Source: RGIG990 sp045589455 (GTDB lineage: Bacteria > Verrucomicrobiota > Kiritimatiellia > RFP12 > UBA3636). From it: 25,743 nt of DNA. The notes under the pieces were generated by a model, which saw only the letters and a program-made list of their open reading frames with translations, had not been told where the DNA came from and did not search any database. Within the stretch, counting starts at the first letter, position 1. Each line of letters opens with the position of its first letter. This document shows positions 1-9,035 of this stretch, in pieces. A program made the translations under genes and the position numbers. The stretch is taken from contig JAZNPC010000083.1 in NCBI GenBank assembly GCA_045589455.1, positions 1 to 25,743 on the forward strand. The letters run 5' to 3'.

Positions 1-130
1 AGGCTACGATTTCGCTATCCCTTCTTCTCGCCTATGCCTCACAACATAAACCTTGGGAGTCGCTATTGGGTTGGTCGGTAACTACCCCCCGTTGGACTTT
101 CACCATAGAACTATGACATGCCCGTCATAC
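1..130 (-). mobile_element. Group IIC intron, 5' end (runs off the left edge)
   Basis: Read on the minus strand, the intron would begin at position 130 with GTATGACGGGCATG, directly after the T-tract of the rpoC terminator. The next bases form a CATAG/CTATG hairpin and contain GGTGAAAGTCC, then typical domain I sequence. From memory this resembles the start of the Oceanobacillus iheyensis group IIC intron (GUGUGCCCGGCAUG..., then GGGUGAGAGUCCC). IIC introns are known to insert just after terminator hairpins, which fits this site exactly. Only about 130 bases are visible. The rest of domain I, any reverse transcriptase in domain IV and the 3' end lie beyond the window. The start GTATG departs slightly from the usual GTGYG. 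The exact boundary is inferred from the terminator and the 5' consensus. Confidence 0.8.
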
Positions 131-132
131 AT

Positions 133-162
133 AAAAAAAGGCGGCCCGGAGACCGCCTTTTT
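133..162 (-). terminator. Rho-independent terminator of the rpoB-rpoC operon
   Basis: On the minus strand, GGCGG pairs with CCGCC (140-144 with 153-157). The stem is extended by a U-G and a C-G pair and capped by a UCCG tetraloop, a UNCG-class loop. Flanking A and T runs lengthen the stem and give a seven-T tract. It begins 5 bases after the rpoC stop codon and ends just before the intron insertion point. Confidence 0.93.
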
Positions 163-167
163 GTTTA

Positions 168-3100
168 TTAGATTCGTGATAGCTTTGAATCGTCCTCGTG
201 ACGTGGAATCAATTCCTCTGGGATTGGATCGCAGGTTGGAATCAACTTCAAGTGACGATGGATTGGGAAACCAGTACCACCTGGAATTACGTGACCAAGA
301 ATTACGTTCTCCTTGAAACCACGTAGGTGATCTATGCTGCCCATTGTAGCATTCTCTGTAAGTACGCGTGTTGTATCTTGGAAGGATGCTGCAGAGATAA
401 AGCTGTCTGTCTCCAAAGCTGCCTTTGTGATACCGAGCAATACAGGAGTTGCTGTTGCTGGGCGACCACCCTCAGACTGAATCTTACGGTTTGCCTCAAG
501 GAATTCTGTCTGGCTAACCTGTGCATTCCAAAGTAGGTCTGTATCACCTGGGTCTGTAATCTTAACCTTACGAAGCATCTGACGAACGATAATTTCGATA
601 TGCTTCTCGTTGATTTCTACGCCCTGACCACGATAAACTGACTGTACTTCGTTTACTAGGTACTGACAGAACTGTGCAAACTCTACAACGTTGATGTATT
701 CCTGAACGTCGATTGCACCTTCTGTTAGGCGCTGACCCTTTGTAACATAGTCGCCATCGTATACAACGATATGCTTACCCATTGGTACAAGGTGACGGTC
801 CTCAAAGTACTTACCTGTCTCTTCGTCAACTGTGTTTGGATCAGTAACAACAAGTACGCGCTTACCACGCTCAACATTACCTAGGGTTACATAGCCATCG
901 ATACGTGAGATTTCAGCTGCGTCCTTAGGACGGCGTGCTTCAAATAGCTCAGCAACACGTGGTAGACCACCGGTAATATCGGATGTCTTGTTCTCACTGT
1001 TAGGAATCTTTGCGATAACGTCGCACTTAGAAACCTTAACACCATCCTTAGTCTTAACCTTAATAACAGCACCGATTGGCATCTGGTATGTGATAACCTC
1101 AGATAGCTCAAGAACCTTCTTATCGCCATTATCAACTACCTTTACGCGGCAGTCTGTGTCGATAAGCTCAGGAATATAATCTGGATCCCAAGAGCAAATA
1201 ACCTCGTTGTACTTGACACGCTCGCCTGGCTTAATGCTAAATACTGCACCATATGGAGCAACAAATGAGCTTAGTAGGATTGGGTCTGCAATGTCGTTCT
1301 TCTTCTTTGCAAGAATCTCAACCTTAACTTCCTTGTTCTTGCTGTTTACAACTAGAACACGGCCACTAACATCTGCCTTCTCAACACATAGGCTCTTATC
1401 ATAGTTAACGATGATGTTGATATCCTTTGTATCGAATAGCTTTGTTACCTCTGCCTTCTTATCGCTGTGTGGGTTGCGATAGCCATATAGGCCATTGTTG
1501 ATTGCTACGCCGCCTGCGATGTAACGAGACTTATCTGTGCATTTAACCTTAGCTACTACAGAACCTGCTATGCGACGCTCTGTCTCGTTGTCATCAACAA
1601 GAATTTCTGCGCCTGCAGGAAGCTCGCGCTTCTTAACTGGGCGAACAAGTAGTACCTCTGGTGCGCTTGCATTGGATACACCGATAACCTTACGCTGATT
1701 TGTACCAGTGTCGTTATCAATCTGGTCAAGCACGTCGATAGACTTTCCTTGAACGAAGTTCTGGAAGTATAGCTTACCATCGAACTCAGACATAATTGGT
1801 GTGGTGTATGAGTCCCATGTGCAGATACATGTCTTTTCTTTAACTGTATCGCCTTCGCGGAAGTTGATAACTGTACCAACTGGTAGCTCCTTAGAGGATT
1901 CTAGCTCCTCGCCGTTAGCATCAACGATTGTAATTGTTGCGCCCTTAGAGAATACAACCAGGTGCTTATCCTTGTTCTCAACTGTCTTTAGACCAGTGCT
2001 AAATACTAGCTTACCAGCCTTGGTTGAAACGAACTCTGGCTTAGCAACATCCTTAGCAGCTGTACCACCGATGTGGAAGGTACGCATCGTTAGCTGTGTA
2101 CCAGGCTCACCGATTGACTGAGCAGCAATGATACCTACTGCTGTACCAATCTCAACTGGCTTACCTGTAGCTAGGTCACGACCATAGCACTTAGCGCACA
2201 TACCATGTGTGCTTGTACATGTTAGACCGCTGCGGATCTTTACCTTTTCAACGCCAGCTGCTTCGATCTTATCGCAAGCTGCCTCGTTAATCTCTTCACC
2301 TTCATCTACAAGAATATTGAAATCTGCATCGTAGATTGGCTCTAGGCAGGTACGGCCAAGGATGCGCTCACGTAGAGATACCTTAAGCTCATCACCCTCA
2401 TAAATTGCCTCAACCTCAATACCTGCTGGTGTGCAGCAGTCCTGCTCTGTGATGATAACATCCTGTGATACATCAACAAGCTTACGTGTTAGGTAACCAG
2501 CGTCAGCTGTCTTTAGAGCGGTATCAGCAAGACCCTTACGAGCACCGTGTGAGGAAATGAAGTATTCAAGAATTGTCAAGCCTTCACGGAAGTTAGAGCG
2601 AATTGGAAGCTCGATAATTTCACCGTTTGGCTTAGCCATACAGCCACGCATACCTGCTAGCTGACGAATCTGCTGCTTGGAACCACGAGCCTTAGAGTCA
2701 ACCATCATAAAGATTGGGTTGATTTCTAGCTCATCAGCATTCTTCATGTTAGGTGTCCAGCCGTTCTCCTCAATCTCCTTATACATGTCATCTGCAACAG
2801 CATTAGAAGCATTGAACCACTCGTCAACAACCTTATTGTGACACTCAGCACCGGTGATAACACCCTTCTGGAATTGAGAGTGATATTCATCTACCTTCTT
2901 ATTTGCTGTGTCAAGGATGCTCTGCTTTGTGGATGGAGTACGCATGTCAACTAGACCGATGGAAACACCAGCGCGTGTTGCCTGAGCAAAACCCATATCC
3001 TTTAGCTTATCTAGCATTACAACTGTTACGTCGTGACCAGATAGGAAGTGGCAGTCCCAAATCAAGCTACCTAGCTTAGACTTGTTAACAGCCCAGTTTA

Positions 3101-4931
3101 CGAAGCCAAGAGTTTCTGGCCAAATCTCATTGAAGAATACGCGGCCAACTGTTGTCTCGATAACGCGTGCATTTTCATCACCATGCTTTGTCTTACGGCC
3201 AAAGTCTGGGTTCTTGAACATAATGCGAGAATGTGTTGATAGAGCACCATCATCAAATGCTAGATGTACTTCGTTTGCGTCGTTAAATAGTGGTAGACGG
3301 CGCTGACGATTGATGCGCTCTGCCTCTGTCTCTGGGTTCTTCTTGCGAGCAAGAATGCGCATTCTATCTGCCTGGCTATCTGCTGTGATGTAGTAGATAC
3401 CAAGAGCAATATCCTGAGTTGGAGTCATGATTGACTTACCAGAAGCAGGTGAGAAGATAGAGTTAGAGGAAAGCATTAGTAGGCGTGACTCTAACTGTGC
3501 CTCGATTGATAGAGGAACGTGAACAGCCATCTGGTCACCGTCGAAGTCAGCGTTAAATGCTGTACATACCATTGGGTGAAGCTTAATAGCTTCGCCTTCA
3601 ACTAGCACTGGCTCGAAGGACTGGATTGATAGACGGTGAAGTGTAGGAGCACGGTTAAGCATAACTGTCTTACCCTGTGTTACCTCTTCTAGTACGTCCC
3701 AAATCTTATCCTCTTTGCGCTCGATAAGCTTCTTAGCGCTACGAACTGTGTGTGCCTCACCAAGCTGCTTTAGGCGGCGGATGATGAATGGCTCAAATAG
3801 AACAAGAGCCATCTTCTTAGGTAGACCGCACTGGTATAGCTTTAGCTCAGGTCCGCAGATAATTACTGAACGACCAGAGTAGTCAACACGCTTACCAAGT
3901 AGGTTCTGACGAAAGCGGCCAGTCTTACCCTTAAGTGCATCACTTAGAGACTTTAGTGGACGGTTACCTGCGCCAACAACTGCCTTACCCTGACGGCCAT
4001 TATCAAATACAGCATCAACAGCCTCCTGAAGCATACGCTTTTCGTTGCGGATGATAACATCAGGTGTCTTTAGCTGCTGTAGGCCCTTTAGACGGTTGTT
4101 ACGGTTGATAACCCGACGATACAAATCGTTTAGATCTGAAGTAGCGAAGCGACCACCCTCTAGTGGAACAAGAGGACGTAGCTCTGGTGGGATAACAGGC
4201 ATTACTGTGAGAATCATGTTCTCTGGCTTGCTGTTGCTCTTCATGAAGCCTTCGCAGATCTTCATGCGCTTTGATAGCTTTGCCTTTACCTGCTTAGAGC
4301 CTGTATTCTCCATCTCAGCGATTAGAGAATCCATTAGCTCATCTAGGTCGATCTTCTCAAGCACCTTCTTGACTGCCTCAGCACCCATCTGTGCTTCGAA
4401 GGCATCGCCATACTGCTTGCGATATTCTGCATAATCTACTTCAGAAAGTAGCTGATTCTGTGCAAGTGGTGTATCACCTGGGTCAACAACTAGGTAGTCC
4501 TCGTAGTAAAGCACGCGCTCTAGGTTACCTGCGCTCATATCAAGCATTGTGCCGATACGGCTTGGTGCACACTTTAGGAACCAAACGTGAGACACTGGTA
4601 CTGCAAGATCAATGTGACCCATACGTACGCGACGTACCTTGGAAACAGTAACCTCAACACCGCAGCGATCGCAAACAACGCCCTTGTGCTTAACGCGCTT
4701 GTACTTACCGCACTTGCACTCCCAATCACGAGTTGGGCCGAAGATTTTTTCGCAAAATAGACCCTCGTCCTCTGGGCGGTATGAACGATAGTTGATGGTT
4801 TCTGGATTCTTTACTTCGCCAAAGCTCCACTCACGAATCTTCTCAGGAGATGCAAGTGAAATTTGTACTGCATCATACTGGTCAGCATCCGTTTTTTTAC
4901 CAAATAATTCTTGAATTGAAAATGGGTTCAA
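168..4931 (-). CDS. rpoC: DNA-directed RNA polymerase subunit beta'
   Basis: Largest subunit of the core RNA polymerase (1587 aa). It carries the catalytic magnesium motif NADFDGD at residues 460-466, the N-terminal zinc ribbon (C72/C74 and C87/C90), the second zinc site (C832 or C833, C905, C912, C915) and the trigger-loop region around 941-956 (GEPGTQLTMRTFHIGG). It is about 180 residues longer than the E. coli protein. Most of the excess lies between about 957 and 1320, where E. coli has the SI3 insertion of sandwich-barrel hybrid motifs. The start codon is TTG, supported by GAGGAG seven bases upstream; the nearby ATG is out of frame and meets TGA after two codons. It lies 17 bases after rpoB, is surely cotranscribed with it, and is followed by a strong terminator. 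Confidence 0.99.
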   Translation of the reverse strand: MNPFSIQELFGKKTDADQYDAVQISLASPEKIREWSFGEVKNPETINYRSYRPEDEGLFCEKIFGPTRDWECKCGKYKRVKHKGVVCDRCGVEVTVSKVRRVRMGHIDLAVPVSHVWFLKCAPSRIGTMLDMSAGNLERVLYYEDYLVVDPGDTPLAQNQLLSEVDYAEYRKQYGDAFEAQMGAEAVKKVLEKIDLDELMDSLIAEMENTGSKQVKAKLSKRMKICEGFMKSNSKPENMILTVMPVIPPELRPLVPLEGGRFATSDLNDLYRRVINRNNRLKGLQQLKTPDVIIRNEKRMLQEAVDAVFDNGRQGKAVVGAGNRPLKSLSDALKGKTGRFRQNLLGKRVDYSGRSVIICGPELKLYQCGLPKKMALVLFEPFIIRRLKQLGEAHTVRSAKKLIERKEDKIWDVLEEVTQGKTVMLNRAPTLHRLSIQSFEPVLVEGEAIKLHPMVCTAFNADFDGDQMAVHVPLSIEAQLESRLLMLSSNSIFSPASGKSIMTPTQDIALGIYYITADSQADRMRILARKKNPETEAERINRQRRLPLFNDANEVHLAFDDGALSTHSRIMFKNPDFGRKTKHGDENARVIETTVGRVFFNEIWPETLGFVNWAVNKSKLGSLIWDCHFLSGHDVTVVMLDKLKDMGFAQATRAGVSIGLVDMRTPSTKQSILDTANKKVDEYHSQFQKGVITGAECHNKVVDEWFNASNAVADDMYKEIEENGWTPNMKNADELEINPIFMMVDSKARGSKQQIRQLAGMRGCMAKPNGEIIELPIRSNFREGLTILEYFISSHGARKGLADTALKTADAGYLTRKLVDVSQDVIITEQDCCTPAGIEVEAIYEGDELKVSLRERILGRTCLEPIYDADFNILVDEGEEINEAACDKIEAAGVEKVKIRSGLTCTSTHGMCAKCYGRDLATGKPVEIGTAVGIIAAQSIGEPGTQLTMRTFHIGGTAAKDVAKPEFVSTKAGKLVFSTGLKTVENKDKHLVVFSKGATITIVDANGEELESSKELPVGTVINFREGDTVKEKTCICTWDSYTTPIMSEFDGKLYFQNFVQGKSIDVLDQIDNDTGTNQRKVIGVSNASAPEVLLVRPVKKRELPAGAEILVDDNETERRIAGSVVAKVKCTDKSRYIAGGVAINNGLYGYRNPHSDKKAEVTKLFDTKDINIIVNYDKSLCVEKADVSGRVLVVNSKNKEVKVEILAKKKNDIADPILLSSFVAPYGAVFSIKPGERVKYNEVICSWDPDYIPELIDTDCRVKVVDNGDKKVLELSEVITYQMPIGAVIKVKTKDGVKVSKCDVIAKIPNSENKTSDITGGLPRVAELFEARRPKDAAEISRIDGYVTLGNVERGKRVLVVTDPNTVDEETGKYFEDRHLVPMGKHIVVYDGDYVTKGQRLTEGAIDVQEYINVVEFAQFCQYLVNEVQSVYRGQGVEINEKHIEIIVRQMLRKVKITDPGDTDLLWNAQVSQTEFLEANRKIQSEGGRPATATPVLLGITKAALETDSFISAASFQDTTRVLTENATMGSIDHLRGFKENVILGHVIPGGTGFPIHRHLKLIPTCDPIPEELIPRHEDDSKLSRI

Positions 4932-4938
4932 AGCATTA

Positions 4939-4944
4939 CTCCTC
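4939..4944 (-). promoter_or_regulatory. Ribosome binding site that fixes the rpoC TTG start
   Basis: GAGGAG stands seven bases before TTG at 4931. An ATG lies between them, only two bases after the GAGGAG, but its frame reads ATG CTT TGA and stops. The conserved N-terminus MNPFSIQELF begins at the TTG, so TTG is the real start. Confidence 0.8.
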
Positions 4945-4948
4945 TAAA

Positions 4949-7900
4949 TTAGTTGTTAGCTTCATCTGTTTGGTCATCAGCACCTAGTAGCTGCATATCA
5001 ATGCAGAGGCCGTTTAGCTCGTTCTTAAGAACAGAGAAGGTCTCTGGCATACCAGCCTGAAGTGCATTAGAGCCCTTGACGATTGACTCATAAATTCTTG
5101 TACGGCCTGTAACATCATCAGACTTAACTGTTAATAGCTCCTGCAATGCATAAGCTACGCCGTAAGCCTCAAGTGCCCAAACCTCCATTTCACCCATACG
5201 CTGACCACCGGACTGTGCTTTACCGCCGAGTGGCTGCTGAGTAACAAGTGAGTATGGACCAGTAGAACGAGCATGAATCTTGTCTGTTACAAGGTGGTGT
5301 AGCTTTAGCATGTAGATAACACCAACTACAACGCGCTGCTCAAAGCGCTCACCGGTTCTACCATCATAAAGAACTGTCTTACAATCATCGCAAACCCAGT
5401 TATAGTCTGTCTTTTCACGAGCCTCGCGTAGGAAGTCGCGGATCTGATTTTCCATAACACCATCGAATACAGGTGTACCTGCATGCAAGCCAAGTGCGCG
5501 GCAAGCGATACCTAGGTGAGTTTCAAAAACCTGACCGATGTTCATACGAGAAGGCACACCCATTGGGTTTAGAACGATATCTACGCACTGACCGTTAGGT
5601 AGGAATGGCATATCCTCTGGAGGAAGAATACGTGCAACAACACCCTTGTTACCATGGCGACCAGCAAGTTTATCACCAACTGATAGATTCTTCTTCTCTG
5701 CGATATATACCTTAACAGCCTTGATTACGCCATGACTATCATTGTTTGAATCTAGCTCAGCAAGCTTCTTCTTTGCATTCTTTTCTGCCTTATCAAAGTC
5801 AGGATTTACCTCATCGATAACACCCTTGATTTGCTCTTGAGTGCCACATACCTCCATGCTCCAGTGCTTGCGGCAACGAGCTAGGTGCTGTAGATGAGAC
5901 TTATTTGTCTTTGTAGAAGCAGGAACAATGATGTCACCTGTCTCTGTATCGATAATATCAAATGTGTTCTTGTTTTGACCGATGATGCCTTGAAGCTTTG
6001 TTACGAGCTCCTTAGTTAGCTCCTCTGTGCGCTTCTTTAGCTCATCCTCAATCTTTTTGCGTTCCTTCTTGATTTCTGCTAAATCTGCCTGAACGCTTGC
6101 CTTCTTAGGATCCTTAACACGAGTAATCTTAACATCCATTACGATACCCTCTGTTCCTGGTGGAACACATAGAGATGTATCGCGAACCTCAGAGCCCTTA
6201 TCACCAAAGATTGCGCGTAGTAGGCGCTCCTCTGGTGGAACCTCTTCCTGCTCTGACTTAGGTGTTACCTTACCAACAAGGATATCGCCAGGCTTTACCT
6301 TAGCACCAACGCGAACAACGCCATCTGCGTCAAGGTTGCGTAGAGCATCCTCACCTACGTTAGGGATATCGCGTGTAATTTCCTCTGGACCAAGCTTAGT
6401 ATCACGTGCCTGACACTCGAAATCTGTAATATGAACTGATGTGAATACATCGTCACTTACAATGCGCTGAGAAACAAGGATAGAGTCCTCGAAGTTGCAA
6501 CCACACCATGGCATGAAGGCTACAAGTAGGTTTTTACCTAATGCTAGCTCACCTTGGTCTGTTGCTGGGCCGTCAGCAAGAACATCGCCCTTCTTAACTG
6601 TATCACCAACATTTACAATTGGGTACTGGTTGAAGCATGTGCTTGCATTTGTGCGGCGGAACTTCTGTAGAGAATACTCGTGCTCATCGCCCTTCTTGTT
6701 TGTAACAGTGATTGAGCAAGCATCTGCCTTTGTTACCTTACCATCTTCCTCTGCTACAACAACAACGCGGGAGTCACGTGCTGCACGGCCTTCAAGACCT
6801 GTTGCAACATATGGGCGCTCAGTGCGCAATAGAGGAACAGCCTGACGCATCATGTTTGCGCCCATCAAAGCGCGGTTAGCATCGTCATGCTCAAGGAATG
6901 GAATCAAGCCTGCAGCAATAGAAATTACCTGCATAGGTGAAACGTCCATATAGTCTACCATTTCACGTGGTAGAGCCTCGAACTCACCATTGCGACGGCA
7001 CATAACTGTTGGGTTCTTGAAGGTACGCTCTGGAGTCAAAGGTGCGTTAGCCTGTGCTACAACGTGATTTTCCTCATCGTCTGCAGATAGGTAAACAACC
7101 TCATCAGTTACCTTACCATCAACTACCTTTACATAAGGTGTTTCGATGAAACCAAACTGGTTGATGTGTGCATAAATACCTAGGGATGAAATCAAACCAA
7201 TATTTGGACCTTCAGGAGTCTCAATTGGGCAGATACGGCCATAGTGAGATGGATGAACGTCTCGAACCTCGAAGCCTGCACGATCACGTGACAAACCACC
7301 AGGACCCAATGCTGACAAGCGGCGCTTATGTGCTAGGCCTGAAAGTGGGTTTGTTTGATCCATGAATTGAGATAGCTGGCTGCGGCCAAAGAAATCGCTA
7401 ATTACGCTAGCAAGTGTCTTAGATGTAACGAGCTTCTGGATAGCAACATCTGTTGTTGGAGCTGGTGCAACTGGTGCGCCAGCAGTTGGTGCTGTAGCTG
7501 CGTTAGCATTGTTTGCAGAGAACTGGATTGACATGCGCTCTTTGATTACGCGCTCTGTACGTGCAAGACCTGTGCGGCAATAGCCCTCAAGTAGCTCACC
7601 AGCTGTGCGGATACGACGGCTACCTAGGTGATCGATATCATCTGTAACGCCTGTCTCGTAGATGTTTAGAAGCATACGAACTGCGCGGATAACGTCAATC
7701 TTGCTTAGGATGCGCTGCTCACTTGGAACCTCTTCCTCTCCGCGCTCAGGATCTGTGTAAGCACCTAGCTTCTGATTTAGCTTGTAGCGGCCAACGCGAC
7801 CAAGATCATAACGACGCTCATCAAAGAATAGGCGTGTGATGTATGACTTAGCGTTAGAAGCCGTTACAGGGTCACCTGGACGAATTGTGTGATAAATTTC

Positions 7901-8827
7901 ACGCAATGCTTCTTCTTCGTTAGTTGTTGTCTCTGCGCGTAGAGTTGTTACAAACAAGCCCTTGTCGTTAGAAACATTAACTAGCTCAACATACTCGATG
8001 CCTGCTACGCCTAGCTGATGAAGAACAGTTGCTGTCACAGGAGCATAGCGGTGAGCAATAATAGCATTGCTGTTGTTTGGATCGCGGATATCCTCTGGGA
8101 AAACATAGTTAGCTAGGAAATCCTCTGGGTAACCATTTGGATAAACCTTTGGATCAAGCTGAGTCTGTAGTGTTTCAAACTTGTAGAAAAGCTCAAGAAT
8201 CTGGCGATCTGAAGAATAGCCTAGTGCGCGTAGGAATGTAGAAACGCGGAACTTCCTGCGGCGACGACGGCGATCTAGGAATACCCAAATCTGGTTCTGA
8301 ACATCGAACTGTAGCTCAATCCAAGAGCCACGATCTGGGATAATACGTACAGAATAAAGCTTTGAGCCATTATTGTGAATGGTCTTTTCTGAGCATAGGC
8401 CAGGTGAACGATGTAGCTGGCTAACGATAACACGCTCAGCGCCGTTGATAACAAAGGCACCATCATCTGTCATCAATGGGATTTCGCCCATAAATACTGT
8501 CTGCTCTTTAGTTTCCTCGCCATCACGTGATAGACGGAAAACAACGTTTAGAGCAACCTGATATGAGGTTCCCTCGCGAAGTGCTTGTAGTGGAGTATAT
8601 AGTGGCTCCCCTAGCTCATAGCGCACGAAATCGAGGTTATATGTTTCATTTAAACCACCAACAACAGGGAAAATTTCTTTAAAAATACCCTGAAGACCTT
8701 GATGCTTACGCTTAGTTGGTGGAACATCTGCTTGCAAGAAATCCTTGAAGGATTTGGTCTGTATCTCGATAAGATCTGGTGGCTGGATTACTGGTGTAAG
8801 TTTGCCGAAAATGGTTCTTTCTACCAT
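4949..8827 (-). CDS. rpoB: DNA-directed RNA polymerase subunit beta
   Basis: Second-largest subunit of core RNA polymerase (1292 aa; E. coli has 1342). Family landmarks include ERVIVSQLHRSPG near residue 131 and the rifampicin-pocket segment SQLSQFMDQTNPLSG from 483. Its D490, H500 and S505 correspond to E. coli D516, H526 and S531, so no classical resistance change is seen at these three positions. HKRRLSALGPGG, CPIETPEGPNIGL, KLAGRHGNKG and the C-terminal GGKAQSGGQRMGEMEVWAL follow. Two features stand out: an Ala/Pro-rich stretch at about 436-461 just before the rifampicin region, and a run of six Arg at 186-191. The ATG at 8827 is preceded by AGAGGT at good spacing. rpoC follows after 17 bases; rplL lies 208 bases upstream across a structured gap. 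Confidence 0.99.
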   Translation of the reverse strand: MVERTIFGKLTPVIQPPDLIEIQTKSFKDFLQADVPPTKRKHQGLQGIFKEIFPVVGGLNETYNLDFVRYELGEPLYTPLQALREGTSYQVALNVVFRLSRDGEETKEQTVFMGEIPLMTDDGAFVINGAERVIVSQLHRSPGLCSEKTIHNNGSKLYSVRIIPDRGSWIELQFDVQNQIWVFLDRRRRRRKFRVSTFLRALGYSSDRQILELFYKFETLQTQLDPKVYPNGYPEDFLANYVFPEDIRDPNNSNAIIAHRYAPVTATVLHQLGVAGIEYVELVNVSNDKGLFVTTLRAETTTNEEEALREIYHTIRPGDPVTASNAKSYITRLFFDERRYDLGRVGRYKLNQKLGAYTDPERGEEEVPSEQRILSKIDVIRAVRMLLNIYETGVTDDIDHLGSRRIRTAGELLEGYCRTGLARTERVIKERMSIQFSANNANAATAPTAGAPVAPAPTTDVAIQKLVTSKTLASVISDFFGRSQLSQFMDQTNPLSGLAHKRRLSALGPGGLSRDRAGFEVRDVHPSHYGRICPIETPEGPNIGLISSLGIYAHINQFGFIETPYVKVVDGKVTDEVVYLSADDEENHVVAQANAPLTPERTFKNPTVMCRRNGEFEALPREMVDYMDVSPMQVISIAAGLIPFLEHDDANRALMGANMMRQAVPLLRTERPYVATGLEGRAARDSRVVVVAEEDGKVTKADACSITVTNKKGDEHEYSLQKFRRTNASTCFNQYPIVNVGDTVKKGDVLADGPATDQGELALGKNLLVAFMPWCGCNFEDSILVSQRIVSDDVFTSVHITDFECQARDTKLGPEEITRDIPNVGEDALRNLDADGVVRVGAKVKPGDILVGKVTPKSEQEEVPPEERLLRAIFGDKGSEVRDTSLCVPPGTEGIVMDVKITRVKDPKKASVQADLAEIKKERKKIEDELKKRTEELTKELVTKLQGIIGQNKNTFDIIDTETGDIIVPASTKTNKSHLQHLARCRKHWSMEVCGTQEQIKGVIDEVNPDFDKAEKNAKKKLAELDSNNDSHGVIKAVKVYIAEKKNLSVGDKLAGRHGNKGVVARILPPEDMPFLPNGQCVDIVLNPMGVPSRMNIGQVFETHLGIACRALGLHAGTPVFDGVMENQIRDFLREAREKTDYNWVCDDCKTVLYDGRTGERFEQRVVVGVIYMLKLHHLVTDKIHARSTGPYSLVTQQPLGGKAQSGGQRMGEMEVWALEAYGVAYALQELLTVKSDDVTGRTRIYESIVKGSNALQAGMPETFSVLKNELNGLCIDMQLLGADDQTDEANN

Positions 8828-8859
8828 CAGGTACCTCTTCTTTTAGTTGAAAACAGAAT

Positions 8860-8905
8860 CCGCTTTAAGCGGGGGAAAATGGTGTGTTTTTTTACACAAA
8901 AAAAC
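8860..8905 (-). other. Two small inverted repeats in the rpoB leader
   Basis: CCGCTTTAAGCGG (8860-8872) is a short near-palindrome. Beside it GTTTTTTT (886-893) pairs with AAAAAAAC (898-905) around a four-base loop. Both lie in the untranslated stretch ahead of rpoB. The structures are visible; a role in rpoB expression or mRNA processing is inference. Confidence 0.45.
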
Positions 8906-8907
8906 AT

Positions 8908-8950
8908 CTAAAAAAGAAAACGCCACAGGCGGGTCCACTATGAACCCGCC
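8908..8950 (-). terminator. Attenuator-like hairpin between rplL and rpoB
   Basis: On the minus strand, GGCGGGT (8950-8944) pairs with ACCCGCC (8934-8928) around a nine-base loop. After a short GC-containing spacer comes a T-rich stretch. This looks like a partial terminator. In E. coli an attenuator in the same interval lowers rpoB transcription relative to the ribosomal proteins, and the same role is plausible here. The delayed and interrupted T-tract suggests incomplete termination. Confidence 0.55.
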
Positions 8951-8962
8951 CAAAAGCATGAA

Positions 8963-9023
8963 TTTCGAACCCCTTCACGGAGATAACTTTATTTTAAGAT
9001 AAAACCATGAAGGGTTTTCGAAA
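8963..9023 (-). other. Long inverted repeat just after rplL
   Basis: TTTCGAAAACCCTTCATGG (9023-9005 on the minus strand) pairs with CCGTGAAGGGGTTCGAAA (8980-8963) around a 24-base loop. There is one bulge, one mismatch and one wobble. It starts about a dozen bases after the rplL stop. It could be an RNase III-type processing site or mRNA stabiliser, as in the rplL-rpoB gap of E. coli; this is inference from position. Confidence 0.6.
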
Positions 9024-9035
9024 GATGTGGGTTAA

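Noticed and set aside
53..316. Plus-strand frame across the intron end and the rpoC 3' end
   Set aside because: It runs through the terminator and antisense to rpoC; a shadow frame.
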